From Cellulophaga sp. Hel_I_12 (GTDB lineage: Bacteria > Bacteroidota > Bacteroidia > Flavobacteriales > Flavobacteriaceae): a stretch of 64,000 nucleotides of DNA. The stretch lies in contig NZ_JUHB01000001.1 of assembly GCF_000799565.1 (NCBI RefSeq), positions 3,351,501 to 3,415,500 of the forward strand, read 5' to 3'. Made by a program: the position numbers and the translations under genes. Position 1 is the first letter of the stretch. Each line of letters opens with the position of its first letter. Under the pieces are notes generated by a model. It searched no databases. It saw only the letters and a list, made by a program, of their open reading frames with translations, and was not told the origin of the DNA. Positions 52,193 through 62,438 of this stretch are shown piece after piece.

Positions 52193-53527
52193 ATGAAAAG
52201 ATTAGTGATTTTAGGAGGAGGCGAAAGTGGGGTAGGTACTGCAATTTTAGGAAAGCAAAAGGGGTATACGGTCTTTGTTTCAGATAAAGGCAAAATAAAA
52301 GAGAAGTACAAAAAAGTTCTTGAACATTTTGGAATTGATTGGGAAGAAGAGCAACATACTGAATCCAGTATCTTGAACGCAGATCTAGTGATGAAAAGTC
52401 CTGGAATACCTGATAAAGTGGCTATTGTGAAACAGCTCAAAAGCAAAGGAGTTCCTGTGATTTCAGAGATTGAATTTGCCTCAAACTATACCGATGCGAA
52501 AATTATCGGAATTACCGGTAGTAACGGAAAAACCACAACGACTATGTTAGTCAACCACATTTTAAAAAATGAGGGTTTAAACGTCGGAATGGCGGGGAAT
52601 ATTGGGGATAGTTATGCAAAAATGGTCGCAGAAAATAATTTTGACTATTACGTATTAGAGATCAGTAGTTTTCAGTTAGATGGTATTGTAAATTTTAGAC
52701 CGCATATCGCCATTTTAACGAACATATCACCAGACCATTTAGACCGGTATGAGTATGTATATGAAAATTATATCGCCTCAAAATTTAGAATTGCAGAAAA
52801 CCAAACCGAAGATGATTATCTGATTTATGATGCAGACGATAAAGATCTTACGGACTGGCTTTCAAAACACCCGGTTAAATCCAAATTACTGCCGTTTTCT
52901 ATTGAAAAGGAAGTGGTAGAAGGCGCATTTAGTTTAAACGAGAATATACAGATTATCACAAATAACGAAACACTTATAATGAAAAAAGACACTTTAGCTC
53001 TAGAAGGCAAACACAATCTTAAAAATAGCATGGCAGCCTCAACAGCGGCAAAACTTATTGGTATCCGAAAAGAAACCATTCGCCAGAGTGTAGCAAATTT
53101 TCAGGGTGCAGAACATCGTTTAGAAAGCGTGCTTAAAATTCATCATGTGGCCTATATTAATGATTCGAAGGCTACCAATGTTAACGCAACCTATTACGCC
53201 TTGGAAAGCATGAAATCTCCGACGGTTTGGATTGTAGGTGGGGTGGACAAAGGCAATGATTATAAGTCACTGATGCCTTTGGTAAGAGAAAAAGTAAAAG
53301 CCATTATTTGTTTGGGAAAGGATAACACTAAAATCAAAGAAGCTTTTGGTAACGTGGTAGATTTAGTGGTCGAAACTTTTGCTATGGACGAAGCCGTTAA
53401 AGTAGCCTATAAAATTGCTGAACGGGGAGATACCGTTTTATTATCTCCGGCATGTGCAAGTTTTGATTTGTTTACAAATTATGAAGATCGCGGCCAACAG
53501 TTTAAAGAAGCCGTAAAAAACTTATAA
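52193..53527 (+). CDS. murD: UDP-N-acetylmuramoylalanine-D-glutamate ligase
   Basis: Adds D-glutamate to UDP-MurNAc-L-alanine. 444 residues. N-terminal Rossmann GGGESGVGTAIL, ATP motif GITGSNGKTTTT near residues 106-117, the central NISPDHLDRY, and the third-domain YINDSKATNVNATYYAL (about 320). Three bases after mraY. Confidence 0.96.
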   Translation: MKRLVILGGGESGVGTAILGKQKGYTVFVSDKGKIKEKYKKVLEHFGIDWEEEQHTESSILNADLVMKSPGIPDKVAIVKQLKSKGVPVISEIEFASNYTDAKIIGITGSNGKTTTTMLVNHILKNEGLNVGMAGNIGDSYAKMVAENNFDYYVLEISSFQLDGIVNFRPHIAILTNISPDHLDRYEYVYENYIASKFRIAENQTEDDYLIYDADDKDLTDWLSKHPVKSKLLPFSIEKEVVEGAFSLNENIQIITNNETLIMKKDTLALEGKHNLKNSMAASTAAKLIGIRKETIRQSVANFQGAEHRLESVLKIHHVAYINDSKATNVNATYYALESMKSPTVWIVGGVDKGNDYKSLMPLVREKVKAIICLGKDNTKIKEAFGNVVDLVVETFAMDEAVKVAYKIAERGDTVLLSPACASFDLFTNYEDRGQQFKEAVKNL

Positions 53528-53533
53528 GAAAAG

Positions 53534-54736
53534 ATGGAGTTTTTCAACAAAATAAAAGGAGACAAAGCTATTTGGGCCATTGTGGCGCTTTTGGCTTTAT
53601 TTTCATTTTTACCAGTCTACAGCGCGAGCAGTAACCTTGTATATGTTGTTGGGAACGGTACAGGTACAACGATTAGCTTTTTGTTTAAACACGCTTTTTT
53701 ACTGGCCTTAGGCTTTGCCATCATTTATGGTGTACATAAAATTCCGACGCATTTTTTTAAAGGATTGTCTTTAATAGCCATGCCCATTGTTTTATTACTA
53801 TTAGTGTACACCTTGGCACAAGGAACAACCATTGGTGGTGCCAATGCAAGTAGGTGGATTCGCCTGCCTTTAATAGGCTTTACGTTTCAAACCTCAACCT
53901 TGGCAGCTGTAGTGTTAATGGCCTATGTAGCGCGGTATTTAACGAAAATAAAGGATAAAAAAATACGCTTTCAAGAGAGTATTTTACCCTTGTGGCTCCC
54001 AGTTTTTTTAGTCATAATTTTAATACTTCCCGCAAATTTCTCTACGGCCGCTATTATCTTTTTTATGGTGATGGTACTTTGTTTTTTAGGTGGGTATCCT
54101 ATGAAATATTTATTGGGCATTATAGGTAGTGGGGCCTTGTTTTTAGTCATGTTTATTTTAATAGCAAAGGCCGCTCCAGATTTATTTCCAAATAGAGTTA
54201 CTACTTGGGAAAACAGGATAGACAATTTTTTAAACGGTGAAGATGGTGAAGCGGATTATCAAATTGAAAAAGCAAAAATTGCGATAGCTACAGGAGGCAT
54301 CATTGGCAAGGGAGCGGGAAAAAGTGTTCAGAAAAATTTTCTACCACAAAGTTCTTCCGATTTTATTTTTGCCATTATCATCGAAGAATATGGTTTAGTA
54401 GGCGGCCTCCTATTGGTCTTTTTTTACCTTTTATTATTGTTTAGAATTGTCGTTGTTGCCAACGGAAATGCTACAGTTTTTGGTAAGTTATTAGTGGTAG
54501 GTGTAGGTTTGCCTATTGTTTTTCAAGCCTTTATTAATATGGCAGTCGCTGTAGAGTTATTTCCCGTAACGGGTCAAACTTTGCCTTTAATCAGTAGCGG
54601 TGGTACCTCCACGTGGATGACCTGTTTAGCCATTGGTATTATTCTAAGTGCGAGTAATAAAGAGGCAAGTACAGAACCTAGTTCAGTGGATGACCATGAA
54701 AATAACCCTTTAGAAGTATTAAGTGGACAATTATAG
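53534..54736 (+). CDS. ftsW: Septal peptidoglycan glycosyltransferase FtsW
   Basis: A SEDS-family membrane glycosyltransferase that polymerises septal glycan with the neighbouring PBP. 400 residues and about ten transmembrane helices. Conserved [10 protein letters not shown] segment (about 94-103), a periplasmic loop ending near GKGAGKS, and the C-terminal signature [10 protein letters not shown]. It overlaps murG by 14 bases. Confidence 0.95.
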   Translation: MEFFNKIKGDKAIWAIVALLALFSFLPVYSASSNLVYVVGNGTGTTISFLFKHAFLLALGFAIIYGVHKIPTHFFKGLSLIAMPIVLLLLVYTLAQGTTIGGANASRWIRLPLIGFTFQTSTLAAVVLMAYVARYLTKIKDKKIRFQESILPLWLPVFLVIILILPANFSTAAIIFFMVMVLCFLGGYPMKYLLGIIGSGALFLVMFILIAKAAPDLFPNRVTTWENRIDNFLNGEDGEADYQIEKAKIAIATGGIIGKGAGKSVQKNFLPQSSSDFIFAIIIEEYGLVGGLLLVFFYLLLLFRIVVVANGNATVFGKLLVVGVGLPIVFQAFINMAVAVELFPVTGQTLPLISSGGTSTWMTCLAIGIILSASNKEASTEPSSVDDHENNPLEVLSGQL

Positions 54737-55811
54737 ATTTATACTTTCAGGTGGCGGTACAGGCGGGCATATTTACCCGGCAATCGCTATTGCAAATGAA
54801 TTAAAATCGCGGTACCCTGATGCTGAATTTTTGTTTGTGGGTGCAAAGGATCGCATGGAGATGGAAAAAGTGCCTCAGGCAGGGTTTAAAATTGAAGGCT
54901 TATGGATAACTGGAATTCAAAGAAAGTTAACATTTAAAAACCTGCTATTCCCCATTAAATTAATGAGTAGTTTGATAAAGGCAAATGCTATAGTAAAAAA
55001 GTTTAAACCAGATGTTGTCATTGGTACAGGAGGGTTTGCGAGTGGCCCTTTGTTAAAAAGAGCTTCAGCTTTGGGGATCCCATGTGTGTTGCAAGAGCAA
55101 AATTCGTATGCAGGTGTTACCAATAAATTATTAGCCAAAAAGGCAAAAAAGATATGTGTGGCTTACGATGGTATGGAACAATTTTTTCCAAAAGAAAAAA
55201 TTGTGAAAACAGGAAATCCTGTGCGTAGTGATCTCGCAGAAATGAAGGCGGATCGCGCCGAAGCATTATCATTTTTTGGATTAACTGCAGCCAAGCCAAT
55301 AGTAGTGGTTTTAGGCGGTAGTTTAGGTGCAAGACGCATCAATCAATTGATCGAAAAAGAACTTGCTTATTTTGAAACTTTAGGAATTCAAGTCATTTGG
55401 CAATGCGGAAAATTGTACTACCAAGACTATAAAAAGTACCAGTCAACAACAGTAAAAGTTTACGATTTTTTAAATCGAATGGAGTTTACCTATGCTGCCG
55501 CGGATATCGTTATTTCAAGAGCTGGGGCTGGTTCTGTTTCGGAATTATGCATCGTGGGAAAACCTGTGATGTATATACCGTCTCCCAATGTGGCAGAAGA
55601 TCATCAAACTAAAAATGCAAAAGCATTGGTTGACAAGCAGGCGGCCGTTTTAATAAAAGAAAGTGATTTAGACACTGAATTTGAAAGGCAATTTACAGCT
55701 TTATTTACCGATAAGCAGAAGCAGAAAATAATAGCTGAAAATTGTAAAAAATTAGCCATGCCCAATGCAACTGAAGCCATTGTTGATGAGATAGAGAAAT
55801 TGTTGAAGTAG
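54723..55811 (+). CDS. murG: Undecaprenyldiphospho-muramoylpentapeptide beta-N-acetylglucosaminyltransferase
   Basis: Adds GlcNAc to lipid I, giving lipid II, at the inner face of the membrane. 362 residues; glycine-rich loop [16 protein letters not shown] at the start, [14 protein letters not shown] in the second domain and [15 protein letters not shown] start inside the end of ftsW. Confidence 0.96.
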   Translation: MDNYRFILSGGGTGGHIYPAIAIANELKSRYPDAEFLFVGAKDRMEMEKVPQAGFKIEGLWITGIQRKLTFKNLLFPIKLMSSLIKANAIVKKFKPDVVIGTGGFASGPLLKRASALGIPCVLQEQNSYAGVTNKLLAKKAKKICVAYDGMEQFFPKEKIVKTGNPVRSDLAEMKADRAEALSFFGLTAAKPIVVVLGGSLGARRINQLIEKELAYFETLGIQVIWQCGKLYYQDYKKYQSTTVKVYDFLNRMEFTYAAADIVISRAGAGSVSELCIVGKPVMYIPSPNVAEDHQTKNAKALVDKQAAVLIKESDLDTEFERQFTALFTDKQKQKIIAENCKKLAMPNATEAIVDEIEKLLK

Positions 55812-55901
55812 GCGATAGTTTTTAGTCAAAAGTCAAAAAGAAAAGAGAGGAAAGAAATGAGAAAGAAATATTTAAAGCATACTGCTTAGAGCCTAAATCA
55901 G

Positions 55902-57257
55902 ATGAATGAAATGAATTTGAGTCAGATACAGAGCGTATATTTTTTAGGAATAGGAGGCATTGGAATGTCGGCCTTAGCTAGGTATTTTATGTTTTTAGGT
56001 AAAAATGTAGGTGGTTATGATAAAACCGCATCCCCTTTAACTTTAGAATTAGAAGCGACAGGAATGGAAATTCATTATACGGATGCGCTTTCTGAAATTG
56101 ACGCTAAATTCTTAGACAAGGCTTCTTGTTTAGTGGTGTATACACCAGCAGTACCCAATGATCATACTGAGCTTAACTATTTTAAGAATAATGGTTTTCA
56201 AATACAAAAAAGGGCTGCTGTTTTAGGCTTGGTCACTAAAGAAACTTTTTGCTTTGCCGTAGCAGGAACGCACGGTAAAACAACAACATCAAGTATTTTA
56301 GCGCATTTGCTAAAAGAGGCGCACTTGCCTATGACGGCTTTTTTAGGTGGAATTTCAGATGATTTTAAGAGTAATTTTTATTACCAAGGTTCTGAATATT
56401 CTGTTGTTGAAGCCGATGAATTTGATCGTTCATTTTTACAGCTTTTGCCAAATATAGCCTGTATTACTTCAATGGATGCAGATCATTTAGATATTTACGG
56501 CACAGGCGAAGCGCTACATGAATCTTTTAGAGAATTTGTTTCTAAAATCAAGGAAAATGGAAAATTATTAGTTCGTAATGGTTTGCCATTAGAAGGGATC
56601 ACCTATGGAATAGAGGATGATTCTGATTACTGCGCAACAAATGTCAGCATACAGAATGGGGTTTATGTTTTTGATGTACAAACACCAACAGTGCTTTATA
56701 AGGGGGTTAGATTTGGGAAGCCAGGTAGGCATAACTTATTAAATGCTTTGGTGGCATTGGCCATGGCACTAGAGGCGAATGTGAAGCCCGATAGTTTGTT
56801 CCCTGCTCTGGAAAGTTTTCAAGGAGTACAACGTAGATTTTCATACCGAATTAAAAATGATGATTTTGTCTTTATTGATGATTATGCACATCATCCAACA
56901 GAAATAAATGCGGTATTCCATGCCGTGGCAGAAATGCATCCGAATAAAAAAGTATTGGTCGTGTTTCAACCCCATTTGTTTTCAAGAACAAAAGATTTTG
57001 CGGATGATTTTGCCGCCAGCTTATCACAATTTGAAACTGTTTTTTTATTAGATATATATCCCGCAAGAGAAAAACCAATGCAAGGCATTACGTCAGAGTG
57101 GTTATTAGAAAAAATAGAAAATCCAAACAAAAAAGTTATTCAAAAGGAAAATTTAGTTGAGGAAATTAAAAAAAATGCACCAGAAGTATTGGTGGTCATG
57201 GGTGCTGGAGATATTGGATTAGAAGTTTTGAAAATTGAAAAAGCGTTTAACGTATGA
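55902..57257 (+). CDS. murC: UDP-N-acetylmuramate-L-alanine ligase
   Basis: First amino acid addition to UDP-MurNAc. 451 residues; GIGGIGMSALA near the N-terminus, ATP motif GTHGKTTTSS at about residue 123, YAHHPTEI near 327. The first codons include two Met (ATG at 55902 and three codons later); the first is used. It follows murG by 90 bases of simple repeated words, and overlaps ftsQ by 4 bases. Confidence 0.96.
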   Translation: MNEMNLSQIQSVYFLGIGGIGMSALARYFMFLGKNVGGYDKTASPLTLELEATGMEIHYTDALSEIDAKFLDKASCLVVYTPAVPNDHTELNYFKNNGFQIQKRAAVLGLVTKETFCFAVAGTHGKTTTSSILAHLLKEAHLPMTAFLGGISDDFKSNFYYQGSEYSVVEADEFDRSFLQLLPNIACITSMDADHLDIYGTGEALHESFREFVSKIKENGKLLVRNGLPLEGITYGIEDDSDYCATNVSIQNGVYVFDVQTPTVLYKGVRFGKPGRHNLLNALVALAMALEANVKPDSLFPALESFQGVQRRFSYRIKNDDFVFIDDYAHHPTEINAVFHAVAEMHPNKKVLVVFQPHLFSRTKDFADDFAASLSQFETVFLLDIYPAREKPMQGITSEWLLEKIENPNKKVIQKENLVEEIKKNAPEVLVVMGAGDIGLEVLKIEKAFNV

Positions 57258-57973
57258 AAATTAACTGGAACATAGTAAAATTTTTGTTGTTAATGTTTTG
57301 CATTATAGGTGTTTATGCATTTTCTAATCGTAGAAGTGGCGATAAAGTGATTACGGATTTGGATGTTCAGTTTGCCGATGGGGACAACTTATACTTAACA
57401 ACGGGCATGGTTAATAAATTGTTAATACAAAATTTCCAAGGGTTCGCAAATGTGCCTAAAGAAAAATTAGTTTTGAATACTATTGAAAAAGCTATTCAGG
57501 CTAATAAAATGGTTAAAAATGTGCAAGTTTATATGACCGTAAACGGAACCTTGACGACAAAAATCGCTCAAAGGAAACCTATTGGTCGTGTAGAAGGCAA
57601 TACCATCTTTTATCTTGATGATGAAGGAAAGCAGATGCCACTATCCCCAAATCATTCCGCAAGGGTTCCGATTATCACAGGGAACATTACCGGTAAAAGT
57701 TTAGAAGATGTGTTTGCAATTTTAAACCATATCAATGGCGATGACTTTTTACATAAGAATGTGATTGGTATTCGAGCTTTATATAATAACAAGTACCAGT
57801 TGAAAATTAGAACGGATAATTTTGTTGTGAACTTGGGAAAAGCAGAGGCATTAGATCAAAAATTTAAAAAGTTTAAAGCTTTTTACGTAAAAGGAACAAA
57901 AGATAAAATGTTAAGCACCTATAGTCTAGTAAGTTTAGAATATAATAATCAGGTTGTGTGCACTAAAATTTAA
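57254..57973 (+). CDS. ftsQ: Cell division protein FtsQ
   Basis: A bitopic division protein: cytoplasmic N-terminus, transmembrane helix (about 8-24), then POTRA and beta domains in the periplasm. 239 residues. The FtsQ position between murC and ftsA supports the call, since sequence identity in this family is low. It would link the FtsL-like protein and the PBP with the inner ring. Confidence 0.9.
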   Translation: MKINWNIVKFLLLMFCIIGVYAFSNRRSGDKVITDLDVQFADGDNLYLTTGMVNKLLIQNFQGFANVPKEKLVLNTIEKAIQANKMVKNVQVYMTVNGTLTTKIAQRKPIGRVEGNTIFYLDDEGKQMPLSPNHSARVPIITGNITGKSLEDVFAILNHINGDDFLHKNVIGIRALYNNKYQLKIRTDNFVVNLGKAEALDQKFKKFKAFYVKGTKDKMLSTYSLVSLEYNNQVVCTKI

Positions 57974-57976
57974 GAT

Positions 57977-59326
57977 ATGGAACAAGGTAAATATTCAGTT
58001 GGTTTAGATATCGGAACTACAAAAATTGTGGCTATTATCGGAAAAGAAAATGAGTACGGTAAGATAGAGATTTTAGGTATCGGTAGGTCTAAGAGTTTAG
58101 GTGTACATAGGGGCGTAGTTAATAATATCACTCAAACCATACAATCTATTCAACAAGCGGTAGAAGAAGCAGAAACAGATTCTGGTTTAAAAATAAGCTC
58201 TGTGGTTGTTGGTATTGCAGGACAGCACATCAGAAGTCTTCAACACAGCGATTATATTACCCGACCAGATTCGGAAGAAGTGATTAATGAAGATGATGTT
58301 GATAAACTTTGCAACCAAGTTTATAAATTAATCATGCTTCCTGGTGAAGAAATAATTCATGTGTTGCCTCAGGAGTATAAAGTAGATGGGCAGGCAGAAA
58401 TTAAAGAACCAATGGGGATGTATGGCGGCCGATTAGAGGCTAATTTCCATGTAGTTGTAGGTCAAGTATCCTCAATAAAAAATGTAGGTCGTTGTATTAA
58501 AAGTGCAGGATTAGAATTAGGAAGCATCACCCTTGAGCCCTTAGCCTCTGCTAATGCTGTTTTAAGTCAAGAAGAAAAAGAAGCTGGAGTAGCCTTGATT
58601 GATATCGGAGGAGGAACAACAGATTTGGCTATTTTCAAAGATGGAATCATCAGACATACCGCTGTAATTCCTTTTGGAGGTAATGTCATTACCGAGGATA
58701 TAAGAGAGGGATGTTCGATCATTGAGAAACAGGCAGAATTGCTAAAAATTAAATTTGGATCTGCTTGGCCTGGCGAAAATAAGGACAATGAAATTGTTTC
58801 TATTCCAGGTTTACGAGGAAGAGAACCTAAGGAAATTACCCTAAAAAACCTGTCTAAAATAATACATGCCAGAGTCGTAGAGATTGTAGAGCAGGTATAT
58901 GTTGAGATTAAAAATTACGGTCATGACGATCAAAAAAAGAAACTTATTGCGGGTATTGTTTTAACCGGTGGAGGCAGTCAATTAAAGCACTTGAAGCAAT
59001 TGGTAGAATACATCACGGGAATGGATACACGTATCGGGTATCCAAATGAGCATTTAGCGGGAGATTCGGACGAGGAAATTGCAAGTCCGTTGTATGCAAC
59101 AGCTGTTGGTTTGCTTATGAATGCCTTAAAAAATAAAACTAAAAAAGAGGCGGTTGAACGTGAGGCTGAAGAGGCAATTTCAAGCACAGAACAAGCGCTA
59201 AATGAAAACAGTAAAAATGGGAACAGCGTTGAAACTTCTGCACCAAAAGCGGCACAGAAAGAGCGTAAATCAATATTTGACAAGTGGTCTGATAAATTGA
59301 AAGATTTTCTAGACAACGCAGAATAA
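57977..59326 (+). CDS. ftsA: Cell division protein FtsA
   Basis: An actin-like ATPase that tethers FtsZ to the membrane. 449 residues; phosphate-1 motif VGLDIGTTKI near the N-terminus, and DIGGGTTDLAIF and TGGGSQLKHL later. The last 18 residues (FDKWSDKLKDFLDNAE) form an amphipathic helix, the membrane-targeting sequence. The stretch before it (about 385-425) is a Glu/Lys/Ser-rich linker. Confidence 0.96.
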   Translation: MEQGKYSVGLDIGTTKIVAIIGKENEYGKIEILGIGRSKSLGVHRGVVNNITQTIQSIQQAVEEAETDSGLKISSVVVGIAGQHIRSLQHSDYITRPDSEEVINEDDVDKLCNQVYKLIMLPGEEIIHVLPQEYKVDGQAEIKEPMGMYGGRLEANFHVVVGQVSSIKNVGRCIKSAGLELGSITLEPLASANAVLSQEEKEAGVALIDIGGGTTDLAIFKDGIIRHTAVIPFGGNVITEDIREGCSIIEKQAELLKIKFGSAWPGENKDNEIVSIPGLRGREPKEITLKNLSKIIHARVVEIVEQVYVEIKNYGHDDQKKKLIAGIVLTGGGSQLKHLKQLVEYITGMDTRIGYPNEHLAGDSDEEIASPLYATAVGLLMNALKNKTKKEAVEREAEEAISSTEQALNENSKNGNSVETSAPKAAQKERKSIFDKWSDKLKDFLDNAE

Positions 59327-59367
59327 TATCAAAAAGAGAACACAGTATAACCAGTAATACAAATAGG

Positions 59368-61329
59368 ATGAGCAACAATAACGAATTTGGAAGTATAGCC
59401 TTTGATTTACCAAAAAATCAAAGTAATGTAATAAAAGTAATCGGCGTTGGTGGTGGAGGTAGCAATGCCATTAATCACATGTATACAGCAGGCATTAACG
59501 GCGTTGATTTTATTATTTGTAATACGGATTCGCAAGCACTAGATAACAGTAGCGTTCCCAACAAAATTCAACTAGGGGTTTCCTTAACTGAGGGTCTTGG
59601 AGCTGGAGCAAATCCTGAAGTGGGGGAGCAATCTGCCATAGAAAGCATGGAGGAAATAAAAAACATGTTGGGTACCAATACCAAAATGGTTTTTATAACG
59701 GCCGGAATGGGCGGTGGTACTGGAACTGGAGCGGCACCAATGATAGCTAAACAAGCTAAGGAACTGGATATCCTTACGGTTGGTATTGTCACCATTCCTT
59801 TTGTCTTTGAAGGTCAAATGAGAACCAAGCAGGCTCAAGCTGGTATCGAAAAATTACGTAAAAATGTAGATTCTTTAATTATTATTAACAATAATAAGCT
59901 TCGAGAAGTTTATGGAAATTTAGGTTTTAAAGCAGGTTTTTCTAAGGCAGATGAAGTATTGGCAACTGCCGCTAGAGGAATCGCAGAAGTAATAACCCAC
60001 CATTATACACAAAACATCGATTTACGTGATGCTAAAACGGTACTCTCGAATAGCGGTACGGCGATCATGGGTTCGGCAACAGCTTCAGGCAATTCAAGAG
60101 CTAACGAAGCTATCACACAGGCATTAGATTCTCCTTTATTGAATGACAACAAAATTGCAGGCGCAAAAAATGTATTGTTATTAATTGTTTCTGGAAGTAA
60201 AGAAATTACAATTGATGAAATTGGAGAAATAAACGATCATATTCAAGGAGAAGCAGGTCATGGGGCTAACATTATTATGGGAGTTGGTGAAGATGAAACG
60301 CTAGGTGAGGCCATCGCCGTTACCGTCATCGCTACGGGGTTTAACATAGACCAACAGGATACGATTGTAAATACAGAGTCAAAAAAAATCATTCATACCT
60401 TAGGGGATGAACAAAAAGCAGAACAACATTTACTAGGTGCTGAAAATGTAGTATTTAAATTAGAGGAAGAGGAAAAAACACCTCAAGCTGCTGTTAAGAA
60501 AGAAATTGAAGAAGAGCCTAAGATTGTGAAGCATGTTTTGGAGGTAGAGAAACCGGAAATGGATTTGATTCCAAGCTCTAGTTTTATCAAAAACTTTAAT
60601 GTTTTCTACGAAGAAGTTAGAGCAGAAAATGTAGATGAAGATTTTGTTATCGTGAATTCAAAATCAAAAATAAATAATATAAAGGTTATTGAGCCTATAA
60701 CAGTAACTTCTGCAAAGGTTGAAGACGACCAATTTCTTTTTAGTTTTGATATGGCTGAAAATTCAGCCACTAAAAATGAAAAACCCAAAGAAAAAGAGAA
60801 TGTATTTTTGTTTTCATTAGATGATGAAGTTAAAGATATTGAAGTAAAGGAACATATTGAAGTTATTCCTGTATTAGAATACAACAAGGAAGGTGAAAAA
60901 CGATATAGTCTTGATGACTATATGGAACTAGAAAATAAATTAACAGGTGCCACGTCTAAAGCGGAGAATTTTGAGCCAAAATTGATTGAAGATGATATTG
61001 TTTTTGAACGAAAAACTGTTGAAAGACCCATTTCGAAAAGCCATCAAGATGCAGAAATAGATCCCATGGATATGCCCTTAGAGGAATTATTAAGAAGCAG
61101 ATCTGAAGAACGAAAAAGAAAGCTGAAAGATTTTAATTATAAATTTCAAACGAATAGTGCACAACGTCTCGATGAAATAGAAAAACATCCGGCTTACAAA
61201 AGGCAAGGTGTTAGTTTAAATGAAGTGAATAGAGAAAATAGAATTTCAAGAACCTCTTTAAGTGAAGACAGTAACGACGAAATACAAATACGTTCTAACA
61301 ATTCATTTTTACACGACAACGTAGACTAA
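59368..61329 (+). CDS. ftsZ: Cell division protein FtsZ with an extended C-terminal tail
   Basis: A tubulin-like GTPase that forms the division ring. Core residues 1-330, with tubulin signature GGGTGTGAAP near residue 115 and VIGVGGGGSNAINHM at the start. Total 653 residues against about 390 in E. coli: the linker after residue 330 is about 300 residues, acidic and low-complexity. The C-terminus ends in SNNSFLHDNVD rather than the DIPAFLR-type peptide that binds FtsA in proteobacteria. It closes the cluster, followed by a terminator. Confidence 0.96.
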   Translation: MSNNNEFGSIAFDLPKNQSNVIKVIGVGGGGSNAINHMYTAGINGVDFIICNTDSQALDNSSVPNKIQLGVSLTEGLGAGANPEVGEQSAIESMEEIKNMLGTNTKMVFITAGMGGGTGTGAAPMIAKQAKELDILTVGIVTIPFVFEGQMRTKQAQAGIEKLRKNVDSLIIINNNKLREVYGNLGFKAGFSKADEVLATAARGIAEVITHHYTQNIDLRDAKTVLSNSGTAIMGSATASGNSRANEAITQALDSPLLNDNKIAGAKNVLLLIVSGSKEITIDEIGEINDHIQGEAGHGANIIMGVGEDETLGEAIAVTVIATGFNIDQQDTIVNTESKKIIHTLGDEQKAEQHLLGAENVVFKLEEEEKTPQAAVKKEIEEEPKIVKHVLEVEKPEMDLIPSSSFIKNFNVFYEEVRAENVDEDFVIVNSKSKINNIKVIEPITVTSAKVEDDQFLFSFDMAENSATKNEKPKEKENVFLFSLDDEVKDIEVKEHIEVIPVLEYNKEGEKRYSLDDYMELENKLTGATSKAENFEPKLIEDDIVFERKTVERPISKSHQDAEIDPMDMPLEELLRSRSEERKRKLKDFNYKFQTNSAQRLDEIEKHPAYKRQGVSLNEVNRENRISRTSLSEDSNDEIQIRSNNSFLHDNVD

Positions 61330-61350
61330 AACCAAATTATAAATAGTTTT

Positions 61351-61383
61351 AAAACCCGAAAATAAGGTATGTTTTCGGGTTTT
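61351..61383. terminator. Terminator after ftsZ, usable in both directions
   Basis: AAAACCCGAAAA (61351-61362) pairs with TTTTCGGGTTTT (61372-61383), with A and T runs on each side; it separates ftsZ from the convergent gene. Confidence 0.85.
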
Positions 61384-61390
61384 TACTTTT

Positions 61391-62347
61391 TTAATCTAGG
61401 CCAATGCTTTTCTTTAAATCCTTGATAAAGTAAGAGGTAAATAGTTCCCTGAAATAGATATGATGTGAATCTCCTAGAAGTAGTTCAAAGTCTTTAGCAT
61501 ATTGATTTCCATGTAAGGAGTAATCTAAAACCAAACAATTGGTGCAATTTTCAGAAATTATCTCATACACTTCTGCTCTATTTTTCTGGGACTTTGAAAA
61601 AAGTTCGTCTTCAGGAGAGGTATACAATATTATCTTTATTCCGTTGGCTTCTGCTAATTCAATGATTTTTTTATACGATGCTACTTCAAAAGTATCTATT
61701 TGTGATTTGCCAGCAGGAAATGTTTTTAGGAAACCATCGTCATTGGGTAAAAATTCATACGATTTCTTGTTTTCGTTTTGTTCAGGATTTTTAATACTTC
61801 TACTGCTTAAAAAATCAAAGTAGTCATCGCTTTCTCTGGTTAAACTGCGAATAATCGTTATTAAGCCCATAGGGATATAGCTGGTACGGGTAGAAAAGAA
61901 CTCTTCACGAAAAGTGTTGAGATCGTTAAATGCAAAATACGAGGCATAATCTTTATAGCCTAAACGATTCTTGTCAAAAGAAAACCATGACATGTCTAAA
62001 ATAATATATTGTGGTTTTTTGTTAGATTGGGCTAGATAATATTTGAGTAAATGATGACTATAGGTAATGTTCGACTGTGTAAAGGCCAAATTATAAGATT
62101 TCAAATTTAACTCATTGGTCATTAAATGTGCATCTAAGGAAGCTGCCGCCCTGGAAGATCCCAAAATAAGAATTTCTCCATCTTTTTTTTGAAAAAACGC
62201 ATTATATTCATTGGCATAGTTGCCTTTATCTTTATGAAAATCAGTGACTACGAACTTAAAAGTCATAAAAACTAAAAAGAAAACAGAAAGATATCCTATG
62301 GCTAGAACACTTACAAAGTAGCTAATTTTTCTAAGAAATTTTTTCAT
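61391..62347 (-). CDS. SGNH-like membrane-anchored protein, probable acyltransfer partner
   Basis: A 318-residue protein with an N-terminal membrane anchor (about 8-32) and an extracytoplasmic domain. ILGSSRAAASLD near residue 57 resembles block I of SGNH/DltD/AlgX-type proteins (Ser as nucleophile), and GDSHHI near the C-terminus carries the Asp and His of block V. It is encoded directly downstream of an MBOAT gene (91-base gap), a usual pairing in which the MBOAT moves an acyl group across the membrane and the SGNH protein passes it to a polymer. The acceptor is unknown. Confidence 0.75.
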   Translation of the reverse strand: MKKFLRKISYFVSVLAIGYLSVFFLVFMTFKFVVTDFHKDKGNYANEYNAFFQKKDGEILILGSSRAAASLDAHLMTNELNLKSYNLAFTQSNITYSHHLLKYYLAQSNKKPQYIILDMSWFSFDKNRLGYKDYASYFAFNDLNTFREEFFSTRTSYIPMGLITIIRSLTRESDDYFDFLSSRSIKNPEQNENKKSYEFLPNDDGFLKTFPAGKSQIDTFEVASYKKIIELAEANGIKIILYTSPEDELFSKSQKNRAEVYEIISENCTNCLVLDYSLHGNQYAKDFELLLGDSHHIYFRELFTSYFIKDLKKSIGLD

Positions 62348-62438
62348 GATCTTATAGTTTAATCTAGATGCCGTATTTTTAAAGTCAGACTAGATTTTTT
62401 TGTTTCGAAACCAATACCTATTAAAAATAAGAGCCTCA

